A stretch of DNA of 64,000 bases from Methanobacterium_C sp963845285. GTDB taxonomy: Archaea > Methanobacteriota > Methanobacteria > Methanobacteriales > Methanobacteriaceae. A program made the translations under genes and the position numbers. The stretch's first letter is position 1; every line of letters begins with the position of its first letter. Shown here piece after piece: positions 26,778 to 35,471 of this stretch. The notes beneath the pieces were generated by a model. It had not been told where the DNA came from. It saw nothing but the letters and a program-made list of their open reading frames with translations, and made no database searches. Location: the NCBI GenBank assembly GCA_963845285.1, contig CAWJRO010000014.1, positions 62,001 through 126,000 of the forward strand, given 5' to 3'.

Positions 26778-26883
26778 GAGGATGTCTCATAGTTCAGAAT
26801 TTGCAAAAAATAATGACAAATAAAATTTTAAATTTAAAAATAAGCAAAATTAGATGTGTCAAAAATAATCATGAGACACCCTC
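26778..26883 (-). mobile_element. MITE-like palindromic element, copy 4
   Basis: Ends GAGGATGTCTCATAGTTC and ATCATGAGACACCCTC. Its ends are of the second type (GAGGATGTCTCAT), unlike copy 3 beside it. Therefore the pair is not a simple fresh tandem duplication. Confidence 0.75.
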
Positions 26884-26997
26884 TAAATTAAAAAAAATGG
26901 AAATAAAAATCAGGATATTTTCAAGATTTTTATCTACTTTGAAAATTAAAAGAATTTAAAAAAATAAATCATCCCATATTGTTCATGATAGCCTTGA

Positions 26998-28059
26998 TTA
27001 TTTGGTAAGATAAATACATTCTCTTCTTAATTTTAATAGTTCTTTCTTTTTATTTTTTAGATCATCTGTTTTTTGAAGTATTTTTGATAGTCTGCCCTGT
27101 ATGCATTCAACTGTTTTGTCTTGATGTACCCATTCACAGTCTTCGCAGCTCCAGACTCCCTTATTTTTTATCCATTTTCCACCCGTTGAACTGTCACCGC
27201 ATGGATAAAATGGACAGTAACAGAATGTACAGTTTTGAAGGTTGCTGTGACATGGATAAAATTCACATTCTTTATTATAACCATCATTACATTCACCTGC
27301 AATGTACTTATCATAGAATTCAACTGCTAGTGGATGTGTTGAATATGGAACTCTGTAGCCTCGAGGCGTTATCATGTGCCCATTCTGAATATAGGTCATG
27401 GAATTTCCAATTATGAGGGTTGTGGACATGTTTATTTTATGATCCAGAAGATCCTGGAGGTTTGTTACTGTAACTATAGCACTATCTTCGATGCTTCTAA
27501 CTATTCCAACGGGTGTTTCCGGATTTTTAGTTTCAAGAAGAATTTTATAGGCTTCTTCAAAGGGTTTAGTTCTTGTTTTGCTCAGGGGGTTGTATATGGC
27601 TATGACAAAATCCCCATCAGCTGCGGCTTTAACCTTCCTTTTAATTTCTGATAAAGGTGTTAAGATATCACTCAAGCTTATAACTGCAAAATCATGTAGA
27701 GGTGCCCCTAAAAGAGATGCTGCAAAATTTGCTGCAGATACTCCAGGTATGACTTCAACTTCAACATCGTTGTATTTTCCCACGATCTGAAAGAACACAT
27801 TGGCCATTCCAAAAACTCCAGGGTCTCCTGAACTTATCAAAGCAACTTTTTTTCCTTCTTGGGATTTTGCTACTGCAAGTTCGGCCCTTTTTATTTCGTC
27901 GCCCATCCCCTTGAGTATTATCTCTTTTCCCTCTACAAGATCCTCTATATTTTTTATGTACTTTTTGTAGGTGATTATAACATCTGCAGCCCCTATTGCA
28001 TTCATGGCTTTGAGGCTCATATTTTCACGAGATGGTCCAATTCCTATAACACTGATCAT
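26998..28059 (-). CDS. cobJ: Precorrin-3B (cobalt-factor III) C17-methyltransferase with cysteine-rich tail
   Basis: The first 240 residues are a CobJ/CbiH SAM-dependent methyltransferase, which methylates C17 and contracts the corrin ring in cobamide (B12) synthesis. Motifs are MISVIGIGPSRENMSLKA, ALISSGDPGVFGMA, EVIPGVSAANFAASLLGAPL and FVIAIYNPLSKTR. A tail of about 110 residues is full of cysteines (CEFYPC, CTFCYCPFYPCGD, WSCEDCEWVHQ), a zinc- or cluster-binding domain that is fused to CobJ in some methanogens. AAAGGTGAAGAA precedes the ATG at 28059; an upstream ATG at 28092 is unlikely. Confidence 0.93.
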   Translation of the reverse strand: MISVIGIGPSRENMSLKAMNAIGAADVIITYKKYIKNIEDLVEGKEIILKGMGDEIKRAELAVAKSQEGKKVALISSGDPGVFGMANVFFQIVGKYNDVEVEVIPGVSAANFAASLLGAPLHDFAVISLSDILTPLSEIKRKVKAAADGDFVIAIYNPLSKTRTKPFEEAYKILLETKNPETPVGIVRSIEDSAIVTVTNLQDLLDHKINMSTTLIIGNSMTYIQNGHMITPRGYRVPYSTHPLAVEFYDKYIAGECNDGYNKECEFYPCHSNLQNCTFCYCPFYPCGDSSTGGKWIKNKGVWSCEDCEWVHQDKTVECIQGRLSKILQKTDDLKNKKKELLKLRRECIYLTK

Positions 28060-28109
28060 TTCTTCACCTTTTTTTAAAATTTTTAAAAACATTGCTTGAA
28101 AAACGTGGT

Positions 28110-28634
28110 TTAGGTCCCATTCGTTGTATTACCATATAGTTTCTTGGATGAAATTATCTGTAGTGTGCTAACATTGATTTTAACTTTTTTTCCAGATAGT
28201 GTTGCCGTTGCCGTTGCTATTATACTATACGTTTCGTTTGGAGATATGGTTATCTGACTACCAGTCGTATTACTACCTGTTATAACATCTTTATAACCTG
28301 TTGCAGTGATATTCACCAGTATAGTATTTTTATTCTTAGTACTTTCTGATGTCATTGCGGTTATGCTTTGGATATTCACACCATCAACAATTCCTGTGTT
28401 CTTAATTGCGTTTGCAACATCGTCAGGATTTGTTACATTTAAAGTTTGCTGGTTGCTTAAAAATGAGCTTGAACCGAAGTTGAAAAGGGAAGATAACTCA
28501 TTTACTTGCATGTTTATAAGTTTATTTACATCAGGAGGTTGGGACGTTACAATGGTGTATGCACTTATAAGGCCTGCTTCAAAAAATATTGTGAAAAATA
28601 TGATGAACAATATGATCTTTAGAATCCTGGACAA
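28110..28634 (-). CDS. Hypothetical secreted or membrane-anchored protein
   Basis: A 174-residue protein with one N-terminal helix (IILFIIFFTIFFEAGLISAY) and an outer domain rich in Ser, Thr and Asn (e.g. VNITATGYKDVITGSNTTG, SIIATATATLSGKK), including many N-x-T/S sequons. The outside is probably glycosylated, or at least suited for it. AAAGGTGAT at 28638-28646 points to the TTG at 28634 as the start, after which the helix comes at once; the ATG at 28649 would include the binding site in the coding part. It lies 50 bases before cobJ on the same strand and is divergent from the PolD gene. The family is unknown. Confidence 0.6.
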   Translation of the reverse strand: MSRILKIILFIIFFTIFFEAGLISAYTIVTSQPPDVNKLINMQVNELSSLFNFGSSSFLSNQQTLNVTNPDDVANAIKNTGIVDGVNIQSITAMTSESTKNKNTILVNITATGYKDVITGSNTTGSQITISPNETYSIIATATATLSGKKVKINVSTLQIISSKKLYGNTTNGT

Positions 28635-28723
28635 ATTATCACCTTTCATTTTATAAATTTGGATTAATTATTATAATTAAGGTTGTAAATATAATATACT
28701 AAAAGCTTTCCATGGGGGTTCTC

Positions 28724-30226
28724 ATGATTGATGATATTATTTTAAAATTCACAGATGCAGATATTTTGATAGATGATACTGCTTACCATAAAATAATCTG
28801 TCAAAAAAACTCTTTGAAACTTACGGAGTCTTTGATAAATGATTTGTCCATTTCTAATGAGAATATATTCATATTAACAGGAGAAATTGTGGATCAGTAT
28901 CTTAAACAGTTTAATTTTGATGAAACAAGTAGGGTGGAAAGCAGTGTAACTGATGAATCCTTTGATGGTCCTGATGTTAGTGTGCAAATGCCTCAAAGCA
29001 AACTTTTACCCAATGTTCCATTTGACTTCCGCATCATCAAGGATGCAAGTAAGAAGTCCTACACCAATGGTGAGATAAAAGATTTTTCATCTTATTTCAA
29101 CAGTAGATACCAAAAATTAAAAGGACTTCTAGAGAAAAAACCAGAGCTCAAAGAAAATCATCCTATAAAAGATGTTGTTAATCTTGAAAATGATGTTAGA
29201 GTAATAGGAATGGTTAACGAAATCAGAACCACAAAAAACAACCATAAGATCATTGAATTAGAAGATGAAACTGGATACACGACCGTACTCGTGCATAAAG
29301 ACAACGAAAAATTGTTCCAGTTGTCTGAGAAGATCGTTAAAGATGAAGTGATTGGAGTCGTTGGAATCAGGAAGGGGAGCCTTTTAATAGCCTCAGAATT
29401 AATAAATCCAGGAGTTCCAAGGAAAGAAGATAAAAAAATGGATTTTTCAGCAGTTTTCATTTCAGATGTGCATATAGGAAGTTCCACATTCCTTGAAGAT
29501 GCCTTTAAAAGGTTTACAAGCTGGATGAATGGGAATTATGGGGATGAAGAGCAGCGCGAAATTGCAAATGATGTTAGATATTTGGTGGTTGCTGGAGATG
29601 TTGTGGATGGTATTGGAGTTTATCCTCACCAGGAAGATGAACTCATAATTAAAGATATTTATGGACAGTATGAAGAAGCTGCAAGATTATTAGGAGATAT
29701 AAATGACGTTAAAATAATCATATCTCCTGGAAACCACGATGCATGTCGTTTAGCCGAGCCTCAGCCGGCACTTCCAGAACACTATGCACCGGAACTTTAC
29801 AAGATCAAAAACACAGAATTTGTCAGCAACCCCTCTGTTGTAAGTCTTGAAGGGATCAACACGTTAATATATCATGGAAGGAGCTTCGACGATTTTGCAA
29901 TGACAGTCAAAGGAATGTCACACGAGCACACAGACCTGATAATGAAGGAACTTCTTGAAAAACGACATTTAGCACCTATATATGGGGAAAGAACACCACT
30001 TGCATCTGAATATGAAGATCATCTGGTTATAGAAGAAATTCCAGATGTTTTTCACACAGGGCATGTGCATATAAACGCTTACAAAAAGTACAAGGGAGTT
30101 CATATGATAAATTCTGGAACGTTCCAGTCTCAAACAGAGTTCCAGAAAATTTACAATATCGTGCCAACTTGTGCAGAGGTTCCAGTACTGAACAGAGGAA
30201 CTATGAAAGTTCTTAAATTTAATTGA
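28724..30226 (+). CDS. polB: DNA polymerase D small subunit (DP1)
   Basis: The 500-residue small subunit of the archaeal family D replicative polymerase carries the 3'-5' proofreading exonuclease. An OB-fold region lies at residues 150-230 (NDVRVIGMVNEIRTTKNNHK). The calcineurin-like phosphoesterase core follows: VFISDVHIGSS, VVAGDVVDGIG, IISPGNHDACR, YHGRSFDDF and FHTGHVHINAY. All metal-binding motifs are present, so the nuclease should be active. The ATG at 28724 follows GGGGGTTCTC; the earlier ATG at 28712 overlaps that site. The large subunit is not in the window. It lies about 4 kb from the predicted origin. Confidence 0.95.
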   Translation: MIDDIILKFTDADILIDDTAYHKIICQKNSLKLTESLINDLSISNENIFILTGEIVDQYLKQFNFDETSRVESSVTDESFDGPDVSVQMPQSKLLPNVPFDFRIIKDASKKSYTNGEIKDFSSYFNSRYQKLKGLLEKKPELKENHPIKDVVNLENDVRVIGMVNEIRTTKNNHKIIELEDETGYTTVLVHKDNEKLFQLSEKIVKDEVIGVVGIRKGSLLIASELINPGVPRKEDKKMDFSAVFISDVHIGSSTFLEDAFKRFTSWMNGNYGDEEQREIANDVRYLVVAGDVVDGIGVYPHQEDELIIKDIYGQYEEAARLLGDINDVKIIISPGNHDACRLAEPQPALPEHYAPELYKIKNTEFVSNPSVVSLEGINTLIYHGRSFDDFAMTVKGMSHEHTDLIMKELLEKRHLAPIYGERTPLASEYEDHLVIEEIPDVFHTGHVHINAYKKYKGVHMINSGTFQSQTEFQKIYNIVPTCAEVPVLNRGTMKVLKFN

Positions 30227-30479
30227 ATAAAATTTTTTTAGTTAAATAGTTTTTAGTTAAATAGAATTTTTAATTAAATTAAAATGATCAAATAAAATTT
30301 TAAAGAATTAAATATTTAAAGAATTAAATAAATTTAATTTTTTTATTTTATAATATTTAATATGTTATAAATGTTTAAGGTATGTTAAATATACTCAGAT
30401 CATTAACGTAATCTTTTTAAATCAAGTTTTAAATTTAAGTTTAAAGTTAAGATAATTAAAATTTAATAGAGGGTTTCAG

Positions 30480-31091
30480 ATGGATAAAAAAGAAGTTTCA
30501 AGAAAAATAGTTGAAGTATCAAATTATTTATATGAAAAGGGACTTGTTCCTGGAAAATCTGGAAATGTTAGTTTTAGGTTCGTTGAAAATGGTTCGGAAA
30601 AAGTGGCTATAACTCCAAGCGGTGTTTCACTCAGGGATGTTAACGAAAAAAATGTTGTATTTGTTGATATGGATGGTAAAAAGTTGGAGGGTAAAAACTT
30701 AATTGATGACTCTGAAACTCATTATAACCCTTCTTCAGAAGTTTTTATGCACATCAATGTTTATAAAAAAAATGATAATGTGAATGGAATTGTACATACA
30801 CATTCTCCAGTTGCAACTGGATTTGCATTTGCAGAAGAAAAAATTAAAAGATTAGAAGGTTTTGGAACTATTAAAAATCCATTCATTCCCTTCGTAGAAT
30901 ATTCAACCCCAGGTACTATGGAACTTGCCAAAAATGTTTCAAAAGCTCTGGAAAATGAGGATGTTGTGCTTTTAAAGAGGCATGGTGTTGTTGCCTGTGG
31001 AGAAAATTTAGATGATGCTTCCCTTCTTGTAGAATTTGTGGAAGAGACAGCTAAAATACAGTTTGTATCCAGTTTACTCAATCGTGGATAG
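30480..31091 (+). CDS. fucA: Class II aldolase, L-fuculose-phosphate aldolase type
   Basis: A 203-residue zinc-dependent aldolase. Methanogen homologues cleave fuculose 1-phosphate to lactaldehyde, which can be oxidised to lactate for coenzyme F420 synthesis. Motifs are the N-terminal GLVPGKSGNVSFRF (phosphate binding), ITPSGVSLRDV, EVFMHINVYK, the zinc site HTHSPVATGFAF, and VLLKRHGVVACGENLDDA with the third histidine. The ATG at 30480 follows GAGGGTTTCAG. The 3' end overlaps the convergent UPF0147 gene by 14 bases. Substrate is inferred from family. Confidence 0.9.
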   Translation: MDKKEVSRKIVEVSNYLYEKGLVPGKSGNVSFRFVENGSEKVAITPSGVSLRDVNEKNVVFVDMDGKKLEGKNLIDDSETHYNPSSEVFMHINVYKKNDNVNGIVHTHSPVATGFAFAEEKIKRLEGFGTIKNPFIPFVEYSTPGTMELAKNVSKALENEDVVLLKRHGVVACGENLDDASLLVEFVEETAKIQFVSSLLNRG

Positions 31092-31329
31092 ATTCAAGCT
31101 CACTTAAAACGTTCCATATAAGTGTTCTTGCATGTATAGGGATATTTGGGTCATTACTGATTTCATCAAGTATTGAAATCACACTACTTGCACGTATTGT
31201 TGCTTCTTCATCTTTAGCCAATATATTTTTAGATTCCTCTGCAGCCCTTCGAATATTTCGTGGAACGCTTGTATCTTCAGTTATATGTTGTAAAATTTGA
31301 TTACAACAATCAATTGCATCTTGGTTCAT
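31078..31329 (-). CDS. UPF0147 family protein
   Basis: An 83-residue helical protein that matches UPF0147, a short archaeal family without known function. Family features are the start NQDAIDCCNQILQHI, VPRNIRRAAEESKNIL and the end IPIHARTLIWNVLSELESI. The ATG at 31329 follows GGAGGAATACCT, one of the strongest ribosome binding sites in the window, suggesting good expression. It overlaps the 3' end of fucA by 14 bases, tail to tail. Confidence 0.9.
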   Translation of the reverse strand: MNQDAIDCCNQILQHITEDTSVPRNIRRAAEESKNILAKDEEATIRASSVISILDEISNDPNIPIHARTLIWNVLSELESIHD

Positions 31330-31498
31330 AGGTATTCCTCCAATCTTTAAATTAAAATAACTGGTAAGAGTTATATCTAAAATTCTTTCTCCCTCATAAT
31401 TTAAAAAAGTTTTGGTATTATGAGTCTAAAGAAAAATAAAATTCATGGAATTGAATAAATATTTGTTAATTTTATTAATAAAACAGTTTTTGTGCTAA

Positions 31499-32488
31499 TC
31501 AATTCTTTGAAACAGCCACTGCAACTGTAACACCGTTAAAAGCTGTTTTTTTATATATAAGTTTTGAATCAATTCCTGCAGCTATCAAAGCAGAAGGCTC
31601 GCATACACCAGCTAAACCAAATTTTTTCATTACAAAGTCAGATTTAGAACAATCCAAATGTTCAAATGTTTTTAAAACTTCTTTTGGAATTATTGAAAGG
31701 GGAATTCCAAGTTCTGATGTTAAACCAATTATTCCAGCTTCATCTTTTTTCATTTCAGCCGTTGCAATACAATCCAATCGTTTTATTGGTAAATTTAACG
31801 TGTTCATTACAGATTTCAGAGCGTTCATTACAGAGTCCCTGGAAACGCCTTTTTTTGAACCCACACCAGCCACAATTTTTTTAGGTTTTAAAAATATTTT
31901 CAGACCATTGTAAGAAACTGAAATTTCATCAGAAACTGAAATTTCTTTGTAGGACTCTTTAACTTCTGGATCCGTTAATATAAAATCAAATTTTTTGTTC
32001 ACAGTTATTTCAACATTTTTATTGTTTATTAAGGCAGTGTTTATTGTTTTTATTTTAGCAGGATCATCCATATTGAAAAAGTACCTTCTTGCAAGACTGT
32101 CAACACCTAGCTTGTTGTTAAGATCTGTTGAAGTTGTTATTATAGGCTCTGCACTAATAATATCTGCTATTTTTAGTGTGAAATCATTTCCGCCACCCAA
32201 ATGTCCTGAAAGTAAACTTATAACATATTTACCATTTTCATCAACAATTATAACTGCAGGATCTTTTGTTTTGTTCTTGATCAGTTCACAGATGTTTCGC
32301 ACCATAATCCCGGTAGCCATTATGCCCATGATACAATCATAAGAATTAAATACATTTTTTAAGGTTTCTTTAACATTCTTTTCAAACAGGGTAACATTGA
32401 TTACAGTTGGATCTCCTTCAAGTTCATTCATTATTTTTTCTGCAAGCTTACGAGCCTTGGGAGTTACAGTGATTATAGCCAGTTTCAT
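31499..32488 (-). CDS. cbiG: Cobalt-precorrin-5A hydrolase CbiG
   Basis: CbiG opens the ring-A lactone of cobalt-precorrin-5A and releases acetaldehyde in anaerobic B12 synthesis. The 329-residue protein has the full three-part order: N-terminal domain with LAIITVTPKARKLAEKI and IMGIMATGIMVRNICEL, the strongly conserved SLLSGHLGGGNDFTLKIA near residue 115 and TSTDLNNKLGVDSLARR, and the C-terminal domain with IVAGVGSKKGVSRDSV, LDCIATAEMKKDE and FGLAGVCEPSALIAAG. The ATG follows ATGTGATTTC. Its neighbour cbiB lies 450 bases away on the same strand and is probably separately transcribed. Confidence 0.95.
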   Translation of the reverse strand: MKLAIITVTPKARKLAEKIMNELEGDPTVINVTLFEKNVKETLKNVFNSYDCIMGIMATGIMVRNICELIKNKTKDPAVIIVDENGKYVISLLSGHLGGGNDFTLKIADIISAEPIITTSTDLNNKLGVDSLARRYFFNMDDPAKIKTINTALINNKNVEITVNKKFDFILTDPEVKESYKEISVSDEISVSYNGLKIFLKPKKIVAGVGSKKGVSRDSVMNALKSVMNTLNLPIKRLDCIATAEMKKDEAGIIGLTSELGIPLSIIPKEVLKTFEHLDCSKSDFVMKKFGLAGVCEPSALIAAGIDSKLIYKKTAFNGVTVAVAVSKN

Positions 32489-32941
32489 GAAATCACATTT
32501 TAAAGGTAAGTTTAGTTTTAATTGTTTAATTTATAAGTATTCAATTTATAATTAAATTAAATAGAATTTTTATTAACCTTTATTTACTGTTGATATTAGG
32601 TTTAGAAATAGTTTTATGATATTTATTAATGAGTTAATTGAGCTATTAAATGTTAATAAAGGCTTAAATGACGTGTTCATTTATCATAATTAACTTAAAT
32701 CTTTTAATATTATTAAATTTTAGAGGTTTTTAGAAATTTTTAATATAAAGGATTATGTAAATTTTTAGTTTAGTTTTTTAAAATGGATCGACCTTGATTT
32801 ATTAAAAAAATAGTTCATTTTGAAATTTTAAATTATTCTTGAAATTGAAATTAAATTTTAATAATTTAATAAATTTTTTGTTTAATTTTGTCTAATCTTT
32901 TGGCACTGTCAATCTTTTTTGTAATTGATTTATAGATATAA
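32489..32941. other. AT-rich gap between cbiB and cbiG
   Basis: About 450 bases, very AT-rich, with no gene or repeat that I can support. It must contain the cbiG promoter near its left end. Confidence 0.4.
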
Positions 32942-33871
32942 TTACATTAAAAATTTAGCAAGAGTCAATAAAATTCCAAACACAATTGAAGAAAGTACAA
33001 TGAATAGTATTATTGTAATTTTAGTAAGAAGCAACGCTTCAGTTATTTTAACTGGAGTTAATGGATTTAAAGAGTCCCCCAGTTCATAACAACTTATTTT
33101 TTTGAGTTTAATTCCAAGTGCACCCGCAGCTGCAGCCATAGGATATCCTGAGTTTGGGCTTGGTGTTTTACGGGCATCCCTTCTCATGATCCTGTAAGAA
33201 TTTTTCCAATCAAAATGTAAGAGAAGGGCTGCAAGTGTAACAAGAATTCCTGTGACGCGTGCAGGTATGTAATTTATGATATCATCCAAATTTGCTGGAA
33301 ACCAACCTATTTTTATGTTTTCAGGATTCTTGTACCCAATCATAGCATCCAAAGTGTTTATAACTCTACAGGCAACCCCACCTAAAACTCCAAAAATGAA
33401 TGTGTAAAAAATTGGTGATACAACAGAATCAGTTATGTTTTCTGTAAGGCTCTCCACAGTTGCAGAAACCAGATCTTCAATTGAAAGATTGGAAGTATCT
33501 CTACTTACAAGATATGAAACAGATTTTTTTGCAGATTCAATATCATGACTTAAATCATTTTTTACACGTTTTGCAGAATCTAAAAGCATTTTTATTGCAA
33601 ATGTCGATGAAAGAAGAATAGCTGAAATTATAAGATAAATTAGGTAGTTAAATGTGAATAATTGAATTATCAGGAAAAATATTGATGTAAAAAATAGGAT
33701 CATTACAACTGTGAAAATGGCACCTGCTATTTTAGTGTTATGTTTAATTAAAGAACCTTTGAAAAAGTCTATGAATTTGCCCATAAGTACAACAGGATGA
33801 ATTCTAGAGGGCAGTTCCCCAAAGACAAGATCAATAAATATTGCTATTAAAATTATAAATAAAATATCCAT
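32942..33871 (-). CDS. cobD: Adenosylcobinamide-phosphate synthase CbiB/CobD
   Basis: A 309-residue membrane enzyme that joins the aminopropanol-phosphate side chain to adenosylcobyric acid in B12 synthesis. It shows the conserved N-terminal FGELPSRIHPVVLMGKFIDF, MLLDSAKRVKNDL, the motif LVSRDTSNLSIEDLVSATVE with SLTENITDSVVSPIFY, DAMIGYKNPENIKIGW and the C-terminal DARKTPSPNSGYPMAAAAGA. Hydrophobic segments at both ends place it in the membrane. Length is normal. No good ribosome binding site is seen before the ATG. With cbiG, cobJ and the CobT-like gene, this supports full cobamide synthesis, needed for methyl transfer in methanogens. Confidence 0.94.
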   Translation of the reverse strand: MDILFIILIAIFIDLVFGELPSRIHPVVLMGKFIDFFKGSLIKHNTKIAGAIFTVVMILFFTSIFFLIIQLFTFNYLIYLIISAILLSSTFAIKMLLDSAKRVKNDLSHDIESAKKSVSYLVSRDTSNLSIEDLVSATVESLTENITDSVVSPIFYTFIFGVLGGVACRVINTLDAMIGYKNPENIKIGWFPANLDDIINYIPARVTGILVTLAALLLHFDWKNSYRIMRRDARKTPSPNSGYPMAAAAGALGIKLKKISCYELGDSLNPLTPVKITEALLLTKITIILFIVLSSIVFGILLTLAKFLM

Positions 33872-34103
33872 ACTAGTTTTTTTATTCTGTTATTATATTG
33901 TTTTTATGTTGGTTTCCATTTGAATTTTCATTTTCAGTGAATAAATTTTATTTTATCACTTAATTTTTTTCATTTCATTATTTTTTTCATTAGTTTTATT
34001 TCATGTAAAAATTGTAAGATAATTGTACTAAAATATACCAATTTACAGATTATTTTATTGTGGAATCAAAAATAAAGAAAAAAAGAGGTAAGTGAGACAC
34101 CAA

Positions 34104-34448
34104 TTTCCAGTGTAAAATAAATTTTCTTCAAACCAGTTTTTGAATAATAATATTTTAAATTTTAATCTTAATTTTTGGCGTTTTTAAAAAAATCAAGTTA
34201 AAATTTAAATTTTTTATCATTTTTCAATCAAAAAAGTGGGTTAGAGATCAATTTCCAGTGTAAAATAGATCAAGTGCTTTCAAAAAAAATGTATATGGTA
34301 AAGAGGTACATTTCAAGTGTAAAAATAACAGTGAAATAATATTAATAAATTTGAAGAGGTCAATTTCAAGTGTAAAAAAAATAAGAAAAAAATGATATTT
34401 TTTTGAAAAATTAATTAAAGAATAAAGAGTTCTATTTCAAGTGTATTT
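34104..34448 (-). repeat. Left origin-box array (five boxes)
   Basis: Boxes lie at 34104-34117 and 34252-34265 (TTTCCAGTGTAAAA), 34311-34324 and 34364-34377 (TTTCAAGTGTAAAA), and 34435-34448 (TTTCAAGTGTATTT). Most are preceded by a GAGGT or GAGAT element (for example 34303 and 34356), the reverse complement of the ACCTC tail on the right-hand boxes. The two outer boxes carry C instead of A at one core position. Confidence 0.85.
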
Positions 34449-35100
34449 AACTTTGTTTTATTTATTTAAATAAAATAAACTTGAAATTTTTTTTGGCTTG
34501 AGTTGGATAAAACTCCTGAAAAACTTTAAAAAAATAAATTTTTTAAGATTTTCTTAAAAAATAGATATATTTATATATAGTGTTATCTTTACAATAGGAT
34601 CAGTATAAAATATTAAAAATAATTTATTATACAATATTTTATATAATTTTTATAAAATTAATCAAAAAGAAAACATTTAAATATATTTTATTACTTTTTA
34701 AAAGGTATTATTAATTTTTAATAAGTTTAAACTTTTATTTTTATTTTTAAACATTTAAAACAATTTTATAATCATTTTTACTTATTTTAATTGTTTTTTA
34801 AATTTCATACTAATTTAAAATTATTAAATTAATTTAATTTTATCTTAAAATCAATTAATCATGTTTTCATACTTTTTTATTATGCTAAAAAGTTTTTAAC
34901 ATCATAATAATCGATTTTTACTATTTTTAAAAAAATTTCATGATAAATTTCTTTAATTGATATTAATCACAGTTAAATTGACCTAAAATGAATATTTCTT
35001 TAATTCAATTACTACAATATATCCAATTGATTACTTGTTATTCCCTTAACAAGCATTGATAATACGAAAACTATAAAACTCATGCTAAACTCATTAAATA
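34449..35100. other. Candidate DNA unwinding element
   Basis: About 650 bases made almost only of A and T, with long runs (for example 34560-34950), between the two facing box arrays. No ORF of useful length. This is the expected place for strand opening at the origin. Confidence 0.6.
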
Positions 35101-35275
35101 TTACACTTGAAATGCACCTCTCACTGTTGAAAATTGATCTGAAGCTAATTATTTACACTTGAAATGTACCTCTCTATCACCAGGAATTACTAACAATCCT
35201 GTTTACACTTGAAATGCACCTCATTTGATCATTTTTTCAGAGTTTTTAAATGGTTTTACACTTGAAATGCACCTC
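35101..35275 (+). repeat. Right origin-box array (four long boxes)
   Basis: Four copies of a 21-base box, TTTACACTTGAAAT-GCACCTC, occur at about 35100-35120, 35152-35172 (GTACCTC), 35202-35222 and 35255-35275, spaced 50-53 bases apart. The regular spacing is about five helical turns, so bound initiator proteins would lie on the same face. The ACCTC tail may be the extra contact seen in full-length archaeal origin boxes. Confidence 0.88.
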
Positions 35276-35471
35276 CTACACACTTATTACAACTACTTGA
35301 AATTTTTTGAGTAGTCCTAAACATTGTGCAGTGATCAAATCAAGATTTTTTGCTAAAAACATGAGAAAATAAACAGTTATAACCATAAATTTCAATGAAC
35401 TATAAAATCTATCAATAATTCCAATTCAATTTAATTCATTAATTTGTTATAAAATAATAGTAGTGGTCTCC

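Larger units (their letters stand above)
34104..35275. other. Predicted chromosomal replication origin (oriC)
   Basis: Two clusters of Cdc6/Orc1-type boxes flank an extremely AT-rich, gene-free stretch (about 34450-35100). Left boxes are in the orientation TTTCAAGTGTAAA, right boxes in the opposite one, TTTACACTTGAAA, so the arrays face each other. The gene for the initiator Cdc6/Orc1 starts 200 bases to the right. The core TTTACACTTGAAA is, as I recall, the known origin box of Methanothermobacter thermautotrophicus. The whole gap 33872-35471 has no other gene. Confidence 0.88.

Noticed and set aside
28712..28723. Earlier ATG of the PolD small subunit gene
   Set aside because: It overlaps the GGGGG ribosome binding site of the better ATG at 28724.
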